Shown here: one piece after another, positions 17,965-27,193 of the stretch
Layout: each line of letters begins with the position of its first letter
Numbering within the stretch: position 1 is the first letter of the stretch
Assembly (NCBI GenBank): GCA_009840305.1
Contig: VXNY01000013.1
Location: forward strand, 28,458-92,457
Source: Gammaproteobacteria bacterium
Lineage (GTDB): Bacteria > Pseudomonadota > Gammaproteobacteria > Pseudomonadales > Azotimanducaceae
Length of the DNA stretch: 64,000 bases
Direction: 5' to 3'
Position numbers and translations under genes: made by a program
Notes under the pieces: generated by a model
The model's input: only the letters and a program-made list of their open reading frames with translations
The model's database searches: none
Told to the model about the DNA's origin: nothing

Positions 17965-18351
17965 CTAAGCCAAGCTATTTAGAAACCGCAGAATATTTTG
18001 CTCTGTCCATTCGACCACTCGCTGATTACGTATTTCATAGGGTAAAACTGCGAGTCTACGTGCTGGATTTGGGTAGCCGTGGATCAGTAAGAGAGGGACA
18101 CCCTCTTTAATTCCACAGTCAAGTTCCCATAATTGACCATCTGCCTTGGGTGTGTTAAGAGTAATCACTCCTATCATGCCTGAGCACATCCTTATACGAT
18201 TTCGACAGTTGGTCTTCCAACTTGAACTCCAAGGCTGTTGAACCGAGTAGTCAGTGAAATCGATCTTGTTATGAGAGTTTCTTTTCTGACCCACTAACAA
18301 GTTTCGTAAGTTTTTGTCTTCGATGGGAAAGCTAGTGAATACTCGTGCCAA
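17965..18351 (-). CDS. ThsB-like TIR (DUF1863 / MTH538-type) protein
   Basis: This 128-residue protein resembles the DUF1863/MTH538 branch of TIR domains used by Thoeris ThsB: RVFTSFPIEDKNLRNLL, then KIDFTDYSVQQPW, RNRIRMCSGMIGVIT and LWELDCGIKEGVPLLLIHGY. A Glu follows the Trp (residues 75-76), as at the active site. In Thoeris such proteins sense phage and make a cyclic ADP-ribose-type signal. It is the first gene of the operon, eight bases ahead of the caspase gene, which suggests it supplies the signal that activates the protease. Confidence 0.75.
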   Translation of the reverse strand: MARVFTSFPIEDKNLRNLLVGQKRNSHNKIDFTDYSVQQPWSSSWKTNCRNRIRMCSGMIGVITLNTPKADGQLWELDCGIKEGVPLLLIHGYPNPARRLAVLPYEIRNQRVVEWTEQNILRFLNSLA

Positions 18352-18779
18352 TTGAACCGTTCTTTTAAATCTTGGTAATGGGTCTCGCCTAGCTTCTCTA
18401 GATGGGGTTCTTTTTCGTCATTTCAAGGAATAACAACTAGTATTTTGCTAGCTTGAACAACAAAATCTACTTCGTTTAGTGTTCTCTGTCCAAGAGGAAA
18501 TTTGCGATTCGTAGACGGCGTTGACGAGTGTGAAGCAAGCACCCTTGCAGCGCGTTGGCTTTGTCCACCGTTTTGGACTACAACCGATGTTGACCAGCTA
18601 CAACCAGCATAGGTGTGTCAAAATGAACTTCTGCGGTGTGAGAGCAAGATTCCAACAATTGAGTCTCGATGGCAGCGTTCTTACCTACGTACTAAGACTA
18701 GCAACTATAGTCCGAAGGCTTTGCGCCAACAGTTCTACCCGAACTCGAAACGCGTCTCAACAGTTAGGTCCTGAGTTTC
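18352..18779 (+). other. 428-bp gap between the TIR operon and the SDH remnant
   Basis: I see no intact gene. A 33-base stretch at about 18535-18567 recurs at 35200-35232 with 28 of 33 bases identical (shared core CGTTGGCTTTGTCCA). This may be a small dispersed repeat of the island. Confidence 0.35.
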
Positions 18780-19311
18780 ATGGCTAGTGAGCGACGCGGC
18801 AAAGACACGAGGATTGATCAAGACTGCTTTGATCCTAGTGTGGACACCCTCGACGAGACTGAGCCAACGCAACTAATGTCATTCATCCTTCACACCTCTG
18901 GTGGAGACACGCTAGTCTCGTGGTGACTGATCGACTTGCAACGCATTTCTTACTCGGAATTTCATGTGCTGATTCAGTTTATGGCGTTTGAGCGGGGGGA
19001 CGCTCATCGCGCTAGGCGCAGACACCGTAACAATGAACAGACACTTTGTCATGGGACCGATTGACCCCAGCGTTAGTGAGTTGCTCACCCCCCGATTGGA
19101 GAAACTAAGGCAATCCTCTCCGGTTCCAGTGAGTGTTCAGAGCATGAGAGGATTCTTCAACGCGGCAAGGGACGGGTTGGGGATCAACGATAGCGAGCAA
19201 CTTACTGCAACATTGGTGAGCCTTACAAACCACACTCATCCGGTCGCTCTAGGTTCCCTATTCAGAACCGAAGCGCAAATACGCCTGTTAGCAAAAACAT
19301 TGCTTCCGTAG
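18780..19311 (+). pseudogene. broken SDH-family (ClpP-like) serine protease gene
   Basis: The first fragment (ATG at 18780 to TGA at 18924-18926) carries SFILHTSGGDT, matching the LxxHTPGG loop of the SDH (serine dehydrogenase) proteinase family. The second frame (18988-19311) carries MSGGTLIALGADTVTMNRHFVMGPIDPSV, the nucleophile-Ser region of the same family, and ends in AQIRLLAKTLLP. At least one stop and one frame change separate them, and the expected stretch between the motifs is scrambled. These proteases are ClpP-fold and sometimes lie in defence islands. This copy should be inactive. Confidence 0.65.
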
Positions 19312-19455
19312 CAGATTGAGGACGTGGAAACGGTATAGTCTACCTTACACTATTTCTGAGCAGATTCTGGTAGCCATGACTACACCATCAATCGAAGCGA
19401 GTCGATTGAATTAGGATTACAGAGGGAGAACCCTTTGGAAGAAATATAAGAACCG

Positions 19456-19803
19456 TTGAGCAACATTCATCTGAGTGTCACGGAGGAGTTCAAAGTTTCC
19501 GAACCGTACTGCATAGACTCAATTCTTAATGGAGAACAGGACGGAGACAATGCTGCTTATTCAATTCTCCACGGAATTGTCGAACTCACTAGAAGTGGTC
19601 ATTACACGTTTCTTTCCATTGGAACGCGGACTGTCGTAGGAGTTCAAGGCAATCCACCAAAAATGGGTGTTAGAGACTCGTGCTCTTTCGAAGGATGGAA
19701 ACGGCATCCAGGGTCAGCTGAGAAAATAAAGAATTCGTTAGCTTCTTTTAGAAATCTGCGATCTGGGCAGTACGGCATGGTTTCGACTCGGGTTTCAAAT
19801 TAA
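19456..19803 (+). CDS. hypothetical protein downstream of SDH remnant
   Basis: This is a 115-residue ORF from a TTG; the ribosome binding site is not convincing, so the start is uncertain. The fold looks alpha/beta (HYTFLSIGTRTVVGVQGNPP) with a basic C-terminus. It follows the SDH remnant and precedes a membrane protein gene by 15 bases, so the last two probably share a transcript. I do not recognise the family. Confidence 0.5.
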   Translation: MSNIHLSVTEEFKVSEPYCIDSILNGEQDGDNAAYSILHGIVELTRSGHYTFLSIGTRTVVGVQGNPPKMGVRDSCSFEGWKRHPGSAEKIKNSLASFRNLRSGQYGMVSTRVSN

Positions 19804-19818
19804 ACCCTCGCTCAAACA

Positions 19819-20346
19819 TTGGCGAATTCAATCTGTAATATACAAACCGTGTGTACTCTTTCAGAAGAGCTGTATTTTCAAGTAACTAAAGAAATTTTCG
19901 TAAGTCAAGAGAATCAGTACCAGGAGTACAAACAAAGGTCTCTTAGGTCATTAGCGTATTCGTTCGCTGCGATTGGTGTAGTAGCAGCGGTGATTTTGCA
20001 ATCTCAAGTACCCTTGTCGCACTTACCGTTTAAGATTTGTAGTGGTCTGTCGTCTCTCGGAGTATGTTTGTGTGTTATTGTTGTTCTAGCGTCGGCTATG
20101 TATATTCAATTTCCAAAAAATTGGGCTGTTGGTGTCCAACCGGAGAAAATGAAGGGATATATTCAACAAGATAAAATGCAAGGAAAACTCTACGAAGACC
20201 TAGGCGACGCATATAGTCGGTTTGTTGATACAAATGACAAGACGTTAAAAAAATGTGCTAAGGCTTGGAAATTTATCTTACTAACGTTGTGTACTCAGGT
20301 TGTGTTCTTATTCCTTTTCTATTTCACGTACATCATCGGATGGTAG
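19819..20346 (+). CDS. three-helix membrane protein, SLATT-like in layout
   Basis: This 175-residue protein begins at a TTG. A polar N-terminus is followed by two membrane helices (about residues 50-65 and 75-97), a cytosolic helical segment (GYIQQDKMQGKLYEDLGDAY) and a last membrane helix at 152-173. That layout recalls small membrane effectors such as SLATT proteins, which are proposed to permeabilise membranes when a nucleotide signal arrives. No nucleotidyltransferase gene is adjacent, so the role is open. Its 3' end overlaps the convergent 20308-20772 ORF by 39 bases. Confidence 0.5.
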   Translation: MANSICNIQTVCTLSEELYFQVTKEIFVSQENQYQEYKQRSLRSLAYSFAAIGVVAAVILQSQVPLSHLPFKICSGLSSLGVCLCVIVVLASAMYIQFPKNWAVGVQPEKMKGYIQQDKMQGKLYEDLGDAYSRFVDTNDKTLKKCAKAWKFILLTLCTQVVFLFLFYFTYIIGW

Positions 20347-20772
20347 TGATCTTTCTTCAACTCTTGCAGGAAGCGGTTCGGATGGTTCACTTTCTGTAGG
20401 AGGTTCAGGTGGAGAAGAAGGTTGTGTGTCTTGTGGTTTGTCGTTATTGTTCATACTAGTATCCTTTGGAGGAATTTTACGCTGGGTTATTCTAAGTAAG
20501 TCTACATATATCCTAACAATTCCCAAATTTTTTAAAATTGTTCCGAACTCGTGGCGAAGAGTGTGAATGTGAGCACGTGTCGGGAACACAATAGAAGGAC
20601 TCATTGAGAGGACAAACAGTGTAGCTTGTTGATCAAAATAGACCAAAAAAGTGTCCTCTGTACCATTACGCGCAACTTGTCGAAGGACGAGGAAATGCAA
20701 TTCGGGGCGAGCCCGCGAGCTTTCAATCTGTCCCAGCACCTGTTCAGTCCCAATCGACCCGAACGGGTTCAC
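20308..20772 (-). CDS. hypothetical protein with Pro/Glu-rich tail
   Basis: The frame encodes 154 residues from a GTG at 20772, 40 bp after the STAND gene on the same strand. The front part (GTEDTFLVYFDQQATLFVLS) looks coding, and a decayed relative lies at about 31190-31264. Inside the frame an ATG at 20454 has AAAGGA eight bases upstream, which could give a separate 48-residue acidic, Pro-rich protein (PPEPPTESEPSEPLP), similar in style to the one at 15718-15888. Either the long or the short product may be the true gene. The function is unknown. Confidence 0.45.
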   Translation of the reverse strand: MNPFGSIGTEQVLGQIESSRARPELHFLVLRQVARNGTEDTFLVYFDQQATLFVLSMSPSIVFPTRAHIHTLRHEFGTILKNLGIVRIYVDLLRITQRKIPPKDTSMNNNDKPQDTQPSSPPEPPTESEPSEPLPARVEERSLPSDDVREIEKE

Positions 20773-20812
20773 TCTAATTTTGTCGTGTGAACAGCTCGTT
20801 CCTTCTCTTACC

Positions 20813-23464
20813 CTAAGACTCTAGGTACTTTATGATGCGATGACAATGTTCATTATCTGATTGGTGTTTCAACCCAATCTTTGCGACATCTCTCGCTCTT
20901 TCACGATTTCCCACGTTGAGGTGGAGCCAAGCCAACCTTGAACAGTCTGTTGCAGATAGCTTGTCTATACTGCGCTCCAAGACATTAATTACCTCTTGAA
21001 GGAGTTCTTTTACTTCGTAAGACCACGCATCTTCGATTCGTTGGTCTTTGAGATCACGGATCCGGCTATTTAGTTGGTTTGCAACATTACTAACTTTCAC
21101 AAAATTTGATGTGGGAAGAAGTGCTATCTCGCACAAAGCATGCACCTCCCCGACTGTGTCATGCAACTCTGCGTAAAGATCAAGCAATCGATCCCAAGCT
21201 TGTTCTTTTTCAGCCATGTCAGCAGTCTCAAGATAAGCTTTTAAATATCTCTCGGCATCTGCTGGTGACCGCTGTTTACCACGTGGATCCAACACCAAGT
21301 CTACTAGGCGTAAATAGGTTTTAGGATGGCAATTGGCTAAGTACTCAAGAATCGGTTTAAGTCTTTCCCACTCGTTGGGATCGTTGCGTACTCTTTTTGA
21401 GATTCCGTTTATCAAGTTGTTTATTCTCGGAAGAGCTCCTTTATTAACACTGTCGCGTTTGCCTGCTCCGAACCCCATTAGCAACTTCCTATCTTCTTCC
21501 ACGGCAGCTTTAAACCGGCTTACTTGTAACTCGCGTTGGCCAAATATTGCGGCGGCCAACGGTACTCCGACAAACCGAGTGTCCTCTTTGCTTGAAGTAG
21601 TTTGGTCAATCAGTGAGTATTGAATCGCTTCGTCTAAAGCAGCTGCGACGTCATAGCGTTCAACCTCTGGTCTGAGAGCTACAGCTTGGACAGCTACTTC
21701 GGGAACATACATACGCCAACTACAAAGTAGCAGAAACACTCTTTGCGCAGCACTACTGAGAGCCTCAAATGTCCTCTTGAAGAGAGCATCAAGTAATCGA
21801 TCAGCTGTTGCAACTATTCTGCTGGGCTTTACAGCTCGATTCTCTTTTGCTGATTGACCGAGCAAGATCTTGATCACGTAGGGGTGTCCTTCAGATTCTG
21901 AAATCAATTCGGACTTAAACCTACCGCTAATTAGTTGGCTGATACCTAGTCGTTTCGCATGCTGGTCTATGAGTTTGTCAGCTTCGTCGTCTAGCATCCC
22001 AGTGATCTGAATTGGGTAGTCGCCACGAAAATCACGAAATCTTGTGGTTATCAGAACTTTATTTGGTAGGCGAATATGGGCATCAAGCCACTCATAAACT
22101 TCGATCGGATTCTGAAGTGTTTCGAAATTGTCAAGTACAAATAACGTAGTTCCGGCGGTTCCTTCTTTGAGGCAATCTTGAAAATATGTAATGGGATCGA
22201 AGTCTGTTTCATTCCTCTCGGCAGGGTTAAGTAATCGAACCGTGGCGCGAGCGATATCTCGTTGCGAAAATACGTTTCGCGAAACTGGTTTTGGTCCATC
22301 GTCCAATAGATCTATATCTCGCGCGCTAATCCACAAGACAACTTCATACGGTGGTTTATCGTGCTGCGATATTTGGTTTATCGCTCGTAATGCAACGGAG
22401 GTCTTGCCAATTCCACCTGGTCCTGTTAGAGTGACGATTGGGTGCCTTTCTGTAGTGGCAAGTTCCGTTAGAACTCGGTGCTCTAGATTTGGTCTGGGGA
22501 CATATCCAGACTGTAAACTAGGAATATTTGTGAATATCCCCCCGACGGGCTCTAACGTCTCTACTCCGTCAGTTTCACTTCCCGGTAAATTTGTTCCCGG
22601 TCTTGACCATCTTGCACCACTTTCCTTGCCGACTGTATTTGTTACATAAGACAGTGTCTCGAACTTCCCTTTTTCAAAATTTCCATTTGGAAGAGCGATG
22701 TCGTGTATTTCGGGAGTTGTGTAAATCAGAGGAACATATCTGAGCTTTGATGGGTCGGACTGAGCTTCAAGTTGGACATAGACACCAGATTGAAGTCGAA
22801 AGTTTGTAGTGCGCTTGAGATAATCGAGGGACACCGTATTACCCAGGAGCGCAGACACACGATACTTACCGGAAAGGTTTTGATGTAGATAGACCCAAGG
22901 TAATTTGAGCAATTCCATATTTTCAATGACCGCGTCAATGGCTTGCTCCAAGTGTGGACAGGCAGCGTGACATTCCGTCGTGATTGTAGCTCCGTGCCCG
23001 CGTGTTCTGTTTCGAATTTGTGCTCCAATCTCAAAAAAACGTCGCAGAGGAACTTTCTCTCCAAGACCAGCGTGTGTACCTAGTAATCGCGCACTCTCAC
23101 GTAAGTCAAGTAAAGCGTCGAACCACCACGCGGAATGGCCTTTCCGTTCTGTTAATTCTCTTGTAACTTTGCGAGCGCTTGAACTTAAAAATTGTGCAGG
23201 TGTACCTACGAGCGCGGTATTCAAGATCTCTACCCAGTCAACGAGCGATTGTGAGCGAACAAGCTTGTGTTCAAGTGAGTAACGATGTCCGTCAGTGTCA
23301 TCGTCGATGCATGATACGACTCCCAACACCACGATCTTGGTCAGATATTCGAGCTTGAGCATAAGGGCGTTGAAATATGCAACATCACCTTCTTCAAGGT
23401 CTCGTTCGAGTCGTGCGTCGATACCACGAAATAGTTGATCTTGCAATTTGTTAGTGTCGGTCAA
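20813..23464 (-). CDS. HEPN-STAND (NB-ARC-like) ATPase with TPR-like C-terminus
   Basis: This 883-residue NLR-like protein has an N-terminal helical domain of about 200 residues with RNRTRGHG at 151-158, fitting the Rx4-6H motif of HEPN RNases. A strand-rich linker follows. The NB-ARC/STAND NTPase has Walker A GPGGIGKTS at 348-356, Walker B LFVLDNFE at 441-448 and a sensor strand ITTRFR at 472-477. The C-terminal half is helical, in the style of TPR repeats (KEQAWDRLLDLYAELHD...). STAND proteins of this plan sense a phage component through the C-terminus, oligomerise and activate the N-terminal effector, here probably RNA cleavage. It starts at an ATG; the 40-bp-distant downstream ORF may be co-transcribed. 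Confidence 0.8.
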   Translation of the reverse strand: MTDTNKLQDQLFRGIDARLERDLEEGDVAYFNALMLKLEYLTKIVVLGVVSCIDDDTDGHRYSLEHKLVRSQSLVDWVEILNTALVGTPAQFLSSSARKVTRELTERKGHSAWWFDALLDLRESARLLGTHAGLGEKVPLRRFFEIGAQIRNRTRGHGATITTECHAACPHLEQAIDAVIENMELLKLPWVYLHQNLSGKYRVSALLGNTVSLDYLKRTTNFRLQSGVYVQLEAQSDPSKLRYVPLIYTTPEIHDIALPNGNFEKGKFETLSYVTNTVGKESGARWSRPGTNLPGSETDGVETLEPVGGIFTNIPSLQSGYVPRPNLEHRVLTELATTERHPIVTLTGPGGIGKTSVALRAINQISQHDKPPYEVVLWISARDIDLLDDGPKPVSRNVFSQRDIARATVRLLNPAERNETDFDPITYFQDCLKEGTAGTTLFVLDNFETLQNPIEVYEWLDAHIRLPNKVLITTRFRDFRGDYPIQITGMLDDEADKLIDQHAKRLGISQLISGRFKSELISESEGHPYVIKILLGQSAKENRAVKPSRIVATADRLLDALFKRTFEALSSAAQRVFLLLCSWRMYVPEVAVQAVALRPEVERYDVAAALDEAIQYSLIDQTTSSKEDTRFVGVPLAAAIFGQRELQVSRFKAAVEEDRKLLMGFGAGKRDSVNKGALPRINNLINGISKRVRNDPNEWERLKPILEYLANCHPKTYLRLVDLVLDPRGKQRSPADAERYLKAYLETADMAEKEQAWDRLLDLYAELHDTVGEVHALCEIALLPTSNFVKVSNVANQLNSRIRDLKDQRIEDAWSYEVKELLQEVINVLERSIDKLSATDCSRLAWLHLNVGNRERARDVAKIGLKHQSDNEHCHRIIKYLES

Positions 23465-23831
23465 TGTAACTGCAAACGGTAATTCAAATCGGAGTATTAT
23501 TCACATAGCTGAGGCACATTCGTTCCCTTGTCAATATTGATGTTCGGAGTCGCTTTGTAGGTCCTAGCCTCCATTGTGAAGTACACATTACGTATCAACG
23601 CTATGTTATGTAGTCAATACAGAACAGAACCGTGCGTTGGGTAGGTGTGTGAGAAAGGCACATCTCACTGAAACACCCCCAAACCGTGCTCTTATTATTG
23701 TGCTTTCGGTCTGAGAGTTTTTGTACAGGAGTCGTTTTACCAACTAACTGATGGGTAATCGATAAAGGGTTCGATTGCTTTATCCCTCATCATGCTCAGA
23801 CCCGATACTGCTGAGATCATAAAGTGAGTAT
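23465..23831 (+). other. 367-bp gap holding repeats and a hairpin
   Basis: There is no gene. It contains the inverted copy of the 43-bp island repeat (23563-23596), a perfect 7-bp stem (GATAAAG/CTTTATC, 23761-23784), and a 23-base block at 23781-23803 that recurs at 31242-31264 with 19 of 23 bases identical (shared TGCTCAGACCC). Confidence 0.5.
23563..23596 (-). repeat. island repeat, copy C (inverted)
   Basis: Read on the minus strand, 34 bases match copies A (28727-28769) and B (34411-34453) at about 28 of 34 positions. The conserved parts are GATAC at one end, ACTTCA in the middle, then AATGGA and AGG. It lies between the STAND gene and the SIR2-HerA-PIN operon. Confidence 0.5.
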
Positions 23832-25121
23832 TCACTCTAAGTCCTTTGGCAATACTTGCCATGAACCTCTTCTTGCTCTGACATTTTCTCTCTTGACTGT
23901 TACAAAGTCGGGTCTGCCAAGATGTGAGGGAAGAGATTCGCGCTCATCGGCTTTGGTATAGTCTCGAAATCGCTTGGTTACCGACTCTGGTAAGTTTTTT
24001 ATCAAGCTCGCATCGAAAGTAGGCATGCTTCGCCAATTTGGGGTGTATGTATCCCACAATTGGGAAACCACATTCTCACAGTCTTTGGGTGGATGTGGGA
24101 CGGATAATAAGATTCCTTGATCTTTTACTTCATCAGGAGGATGGGTTAAAAAGTATTCATTGATCTCTTTCAAGCTCTCCTTGAAAGTTGGTCCCCACAC
24201 GAATTGTTGATTGGAATTCATAAACATGGGTGCATATTTCTTGTGCAACTTGTCAGAAGAGACGAAAAAGTTGCAAAAAGGAAGATAGAGGAAGTACAGA
24301 AAATCAATCCAGTTGGAAGTTTTTTCCTTAGAGATCAAACCGGAATTAATTGCGATAGCGAAAAACAGTTGTACTTCAAACACATGGGTTGAATAGGGTG
24401 CATAGCTGAAAAGTCTTGGGTATGAAGAAGTTTTCCACTTTTTCACAATTGGTTCGAGATACTGAACTTCAATATTCAATGCTCTCGCGTAACATCGCAT
24501 CTGTTTGAAGTGGTCAGTATATTTCGTCACAAATTCTCTGACGAATTTTCGAATCTCTTCTGTACTTCGAAACGATGGAATGTCCGATGTGTCGAATAGT
24601 TGATTCATTAACCGTTGCACGTCGAGGTTGGCTAGATCCCGTCGCCATTTGGTGGCATATTGATGTTCATCATCAACGAAATTTTTGCTCTGCCAGCGTG
24701 CGAATGCTTCTTCTTCAGAGTAGGGATGTAACTTCATCCCATACTCGTTTGTTGTAGAGACGGGTACAACGTCGGCGATTGTTACCTGCCCATTCTCTTG
24801 CAGTTCCCAACATCGTAGAAGTTCTGCTTGAATGAGTGTCTGGTGGTAGACATTAGGGGCACCATACAGTTCAGGAAACTTCTCTGCTAGAATTCGGACT
24901 TCTTCTTCAGCAGGGCGGCGATTCGAAGGCTTAGCCAAGTCTGCCAATACCTCCACATAGAAAATCGGGCAAACATTCAACACAAAAAAACGGTCAAACC
25001 ACAAAGCTTCATCTTCGCGAAGGGACTGAAGAATAGATTTGTCAAAGAGTGCAACTATGAACAATTCAGACTTCTGACATTTCAGCCGATGCAGGTTTCG
25101 AGAGCGCTTTTCACAACTCAT
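23832..25121 (-). CDS. PIN-like nuclease-family protein, third gene of the SIR2-HerA operon
   Basis: This 429-residue protein has the N-terminal pattern ALFDKSILQSLREDEALWFDRFF and YVEVLADLAK (Asp27, Glu57, Asp61). A late segment, FLYFLYLPFCNFFVSSDKLHKKY, supplies another Asp. Spaced acidic residues on short strands fit a PIN-like RNase core with a large helical insertion between its two halves; the call is by eye. It starts 65 bp after the HerA stop on the same strand, so it is probably the third gene of that operon and may add nuclease activity to the complex. I have not seen it described as a standard SIR2-HerA component. Confidence 0.6.
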   Translation of the reverse strand: MSCEKRSRNLHRLKCQKSELFIVALFDKSILQSLREDEALWFDRFFVLNVCPIFYVEVLADLAKPSNRRPAEEEVRILAEKFPELYGAPNVYHQTLIQAELLRCWELQENGQVTIADVVPVSTTNEYGMKLHPYSEEEAFARWQSKNFVDDEHQYATKWRRDLANLDVQRLMNQLFDTSDIPSFRSTEEIRKFVREFVTKYTDHFKQMRCYARALNIEVQYLEPIVKKWKTSSYPRLFSYAPYSTHVFEVQLFFAIAINSGLISKEKTSNWIDFLYFLYLPFCNFFVSSDKLHKKYAPMFMNSNQQFVWGPTFKESLKEINEYFLTHPPDEVKDQGILLSVPHPPKDCENVVSQLWDTYTPNWRSMPTFDASLIKNLPESVTKRFRDYTKADERESLPSHLGRPDFVTVKRENVRARRGSWQVLPKDLE

Positions 25122-25186
25122 CTCTCTATGTATCGCGATTCATATGGAATGTGGCAGCTATTAGGTGACAACTTCACCCCCACTCT

Positions 25187-27193
25187 TTAGTTTAGTAGTT
25201 GTCCCTCACATCCGGACTTTGGGATTTCAATTTGAGCTGCTCGTTCTCTTTCGTGAAACCAAAGGAAACGAATATCAGCATCATCACTTCTTGGTATTGG
25301 ATTTGCATCACGAACTTTAAACGTAGTCGGTAGGTTTACTGAAGTACCGAAAACCAAGGCGTGCTGTTTCGGTAGCGAAGGCAATCGCTTCAACACCGCG
25401 TCTGAAATAAAAGGCGTCATCTGTCGGATGTGGGATAAATCTTCTGGATTTTGAATCCGATGAACCACAAAGTTAGAACATTGGGAAAGCACAGTTCTCG
25501 ATAGTTCGTATGGTCTTTGTGACGCTACGATTAAGAATAGACCGTATTTTCGACCTTCTTTTGCAATACGCTCAAAAATACGGTTTGCATCACTGGGGTA
25601 TCGAGATTGTATTGGAGAAATGTATCTATGAGCTTCTTCTAAGAGAAGATGGACTGGAAATCGATTCCTTTGGGGAGCTCTACGGAGTAATTGGAAGATC
25701 ATACGGGCTAAAACAGCGGATACAATCTCAACTATTTCATCCTCAACTGCATTCATATTGAAGATGAGAATCTGGTTTTTCTTCCGAAGATTGTCACCAT
25801 TTGCCTCTAAGCCTAGAATTTCGGTTAGAAATTCAGAGTAAGATGGATTTCGTTCTCCTGATTCAATCTGATATCGTAAGAAAGAATATTCTTGTCTTTC
25901 TTTCAGAGATTTGAATCGAGTCAACATCGATGAACAATAGTCTCTAATGTGTCTGTTCCCATGCGCTTCTTCATAGAGAATTGCAAACTCTAGACACTCT
26001 CCTAGGTCGTTGAACGAGAAAGGAGCTTGAACATACGAAGGGAGCTCGACATCTTCACGCAATTTCGCGCAAATCTCTTGTAAAAATTTTTTTTGATTAT
26101 TATCTTGAAAATTCCCATACTGGAAATTTGCTCGATACTTTTCTAACAAATTCATGTTCAAATCTTTAGTAGGGTACTTTTGTAAGAGCGATGCTACACG
26201 CTGCAGTTTGGATACAGGTGAGTCGCCATCCGCACCTTGCAAGCACTCTACGATGCAGGTCGCAATGACATGTTCCTTGATTTTCAGCGACGAAGCACTC
26301 TTGTTATGGAACAAGCTTGTTAACCCTAGTGCAGTTCGCAGCATAGGAGTTTGTGTTTTTTCACTTGCCTGAAGGAGCAGCTCCCATTCAGATTGTTCAA
26401 GGAACCAGTGGGGTAATCGAAACCGTCCTGCGTCCGCGGTTCCATCGATGACAACGTGTCGTACTCCGATGTCATTATTAGCGGCCAATGGTTCAAGTGC
26501 TTGTTTGTACTCGCCATTAACGTCAAATATGACGAATGTTGATCCCCGTGGTAGGTATTCGTCCTCTTTCTTGAATAACGATTGCAGTACGCTCGCGACC
26601 GTGCAAGACTTCCCGCTTCCCGTATTTCCGAGAACGGCGGAGTGCCCGCCAAAGTAGTCATCGATTCGCACTTTTACGTCGTAATTCTCGAATACAACCG
26701 ATCTACCGATTGTTAACGAACGGAAACGCGTCACAGTGTCTATAGCATCTGGTAGAGTCGATGCACCAGGTACCTGTTCGATTGCGTTTTGGGTTTCAAA
26801 CACTCGGTCCAGCTCCGCATCGAGAGCATAGAGAGCATCTGCATACAGCGAAGGGAAAACCGATACTCCAAACCGAAATTGTTCTTCTCGAGCTCTCGGT
26901 AACATACCGACTGGAACGACATCGAGGTATTTAGCGGTTAATACCCTATCCGAATTTTCTGCGCGATAACCAAAACTACGATTGTCTTGTTCGCGCAAAC
27001 CGACTACTTCAACTACGACATATTCGAGCTGAACAGGTATCATGAGGAATGAACCGATCCGTGCGACGTAATGAACGTCATCGAATCCAACTACAGTGAA
27101 ATTGTCAGTACCGGCGTGTAGCTCTACAGTGAATCGGTCCGCTGAGACAAAAACTATCTTGCCAATTGAGCGCTCGCGATCATCAAGGTTCAC
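25187..27193 (-). CDS. herA: HerA-like hexameric ATPase (DUF87)
   Basis: This 668-residue protein has an N-terminal beta-barrel-like HAS domain (about 1-95) and the FtsK/HerA ATPase core. The core shows Walker A GNTGSGKS at 189-196, Walker B LLLEEAH at 516-522 and a SQRPYEL sensor near 558-564. HerA proteins form hexameric motors. In SIR2-HerA antiphage systems the hexamer carries a SIR2 NADase ring and turns on NAD+ depletion and/or DNA cleavage. Its start overlaps the end of the SIR2 gene by 11 bases, so the two are translationally coupled. A PIN-like gene follows after 65 bp. Confidence 0.85.
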   Translation of the reverse strand: MNLDDRERSIGKIVFVSADRFTVELHAGTDNFTVVGFDDVHYVARIGSFLMIPVQLEYVVVEVVGLREQDNRSFGYRAENSDRVLTAKYLDVVPVGMLPRAREEQFRFGVSVFPSLYADALYALDAELDRVFETQNAIEQVPGASTLPDAIDTVTRFRSLTIGRSVVFENYDVKVRIDDYFGGHSAVLGNTGSGKSCTVASVLQSLFKKEDEYLPRGSTFVIFDVNGEYKQALEPLAANNDIGVRHVVIDGTADAGRFRLPHWFLEQSEWELLLQASEKTQTPMLRTALGLTSLFHNKSASSLKIKEHVIATCIVECLQGADGDSPVSKLQRVASLLQKYPTKDLNMNLLEKYRANFQYGNFQDNNQKKFLQEICAKLREDVELPSYVQAPFSFNDLGECLEFAILYEEAHGNRHIRDYCSSMLTRFKSLKERQEYSFLRYQIESGERNPSYSEFLTEILGLEANGDNLRKKNQILIFNMNAVEDEIVEIVSAVLARMIFQLLRRAPQRNRFPVHLLLEEAHRYISPIQSRYPSDANRIFERIAKEGRKYGLFLIVASQRPYELSRTVLSQCSNFVVHRIQNPEDLSHIRQMTPFISDAVLKRLPSLPKQHALVFGTSVNLPTTFKVRDANPIPRSDDADIRFLWFHERERAAQIEIPKSGCEGQLLN

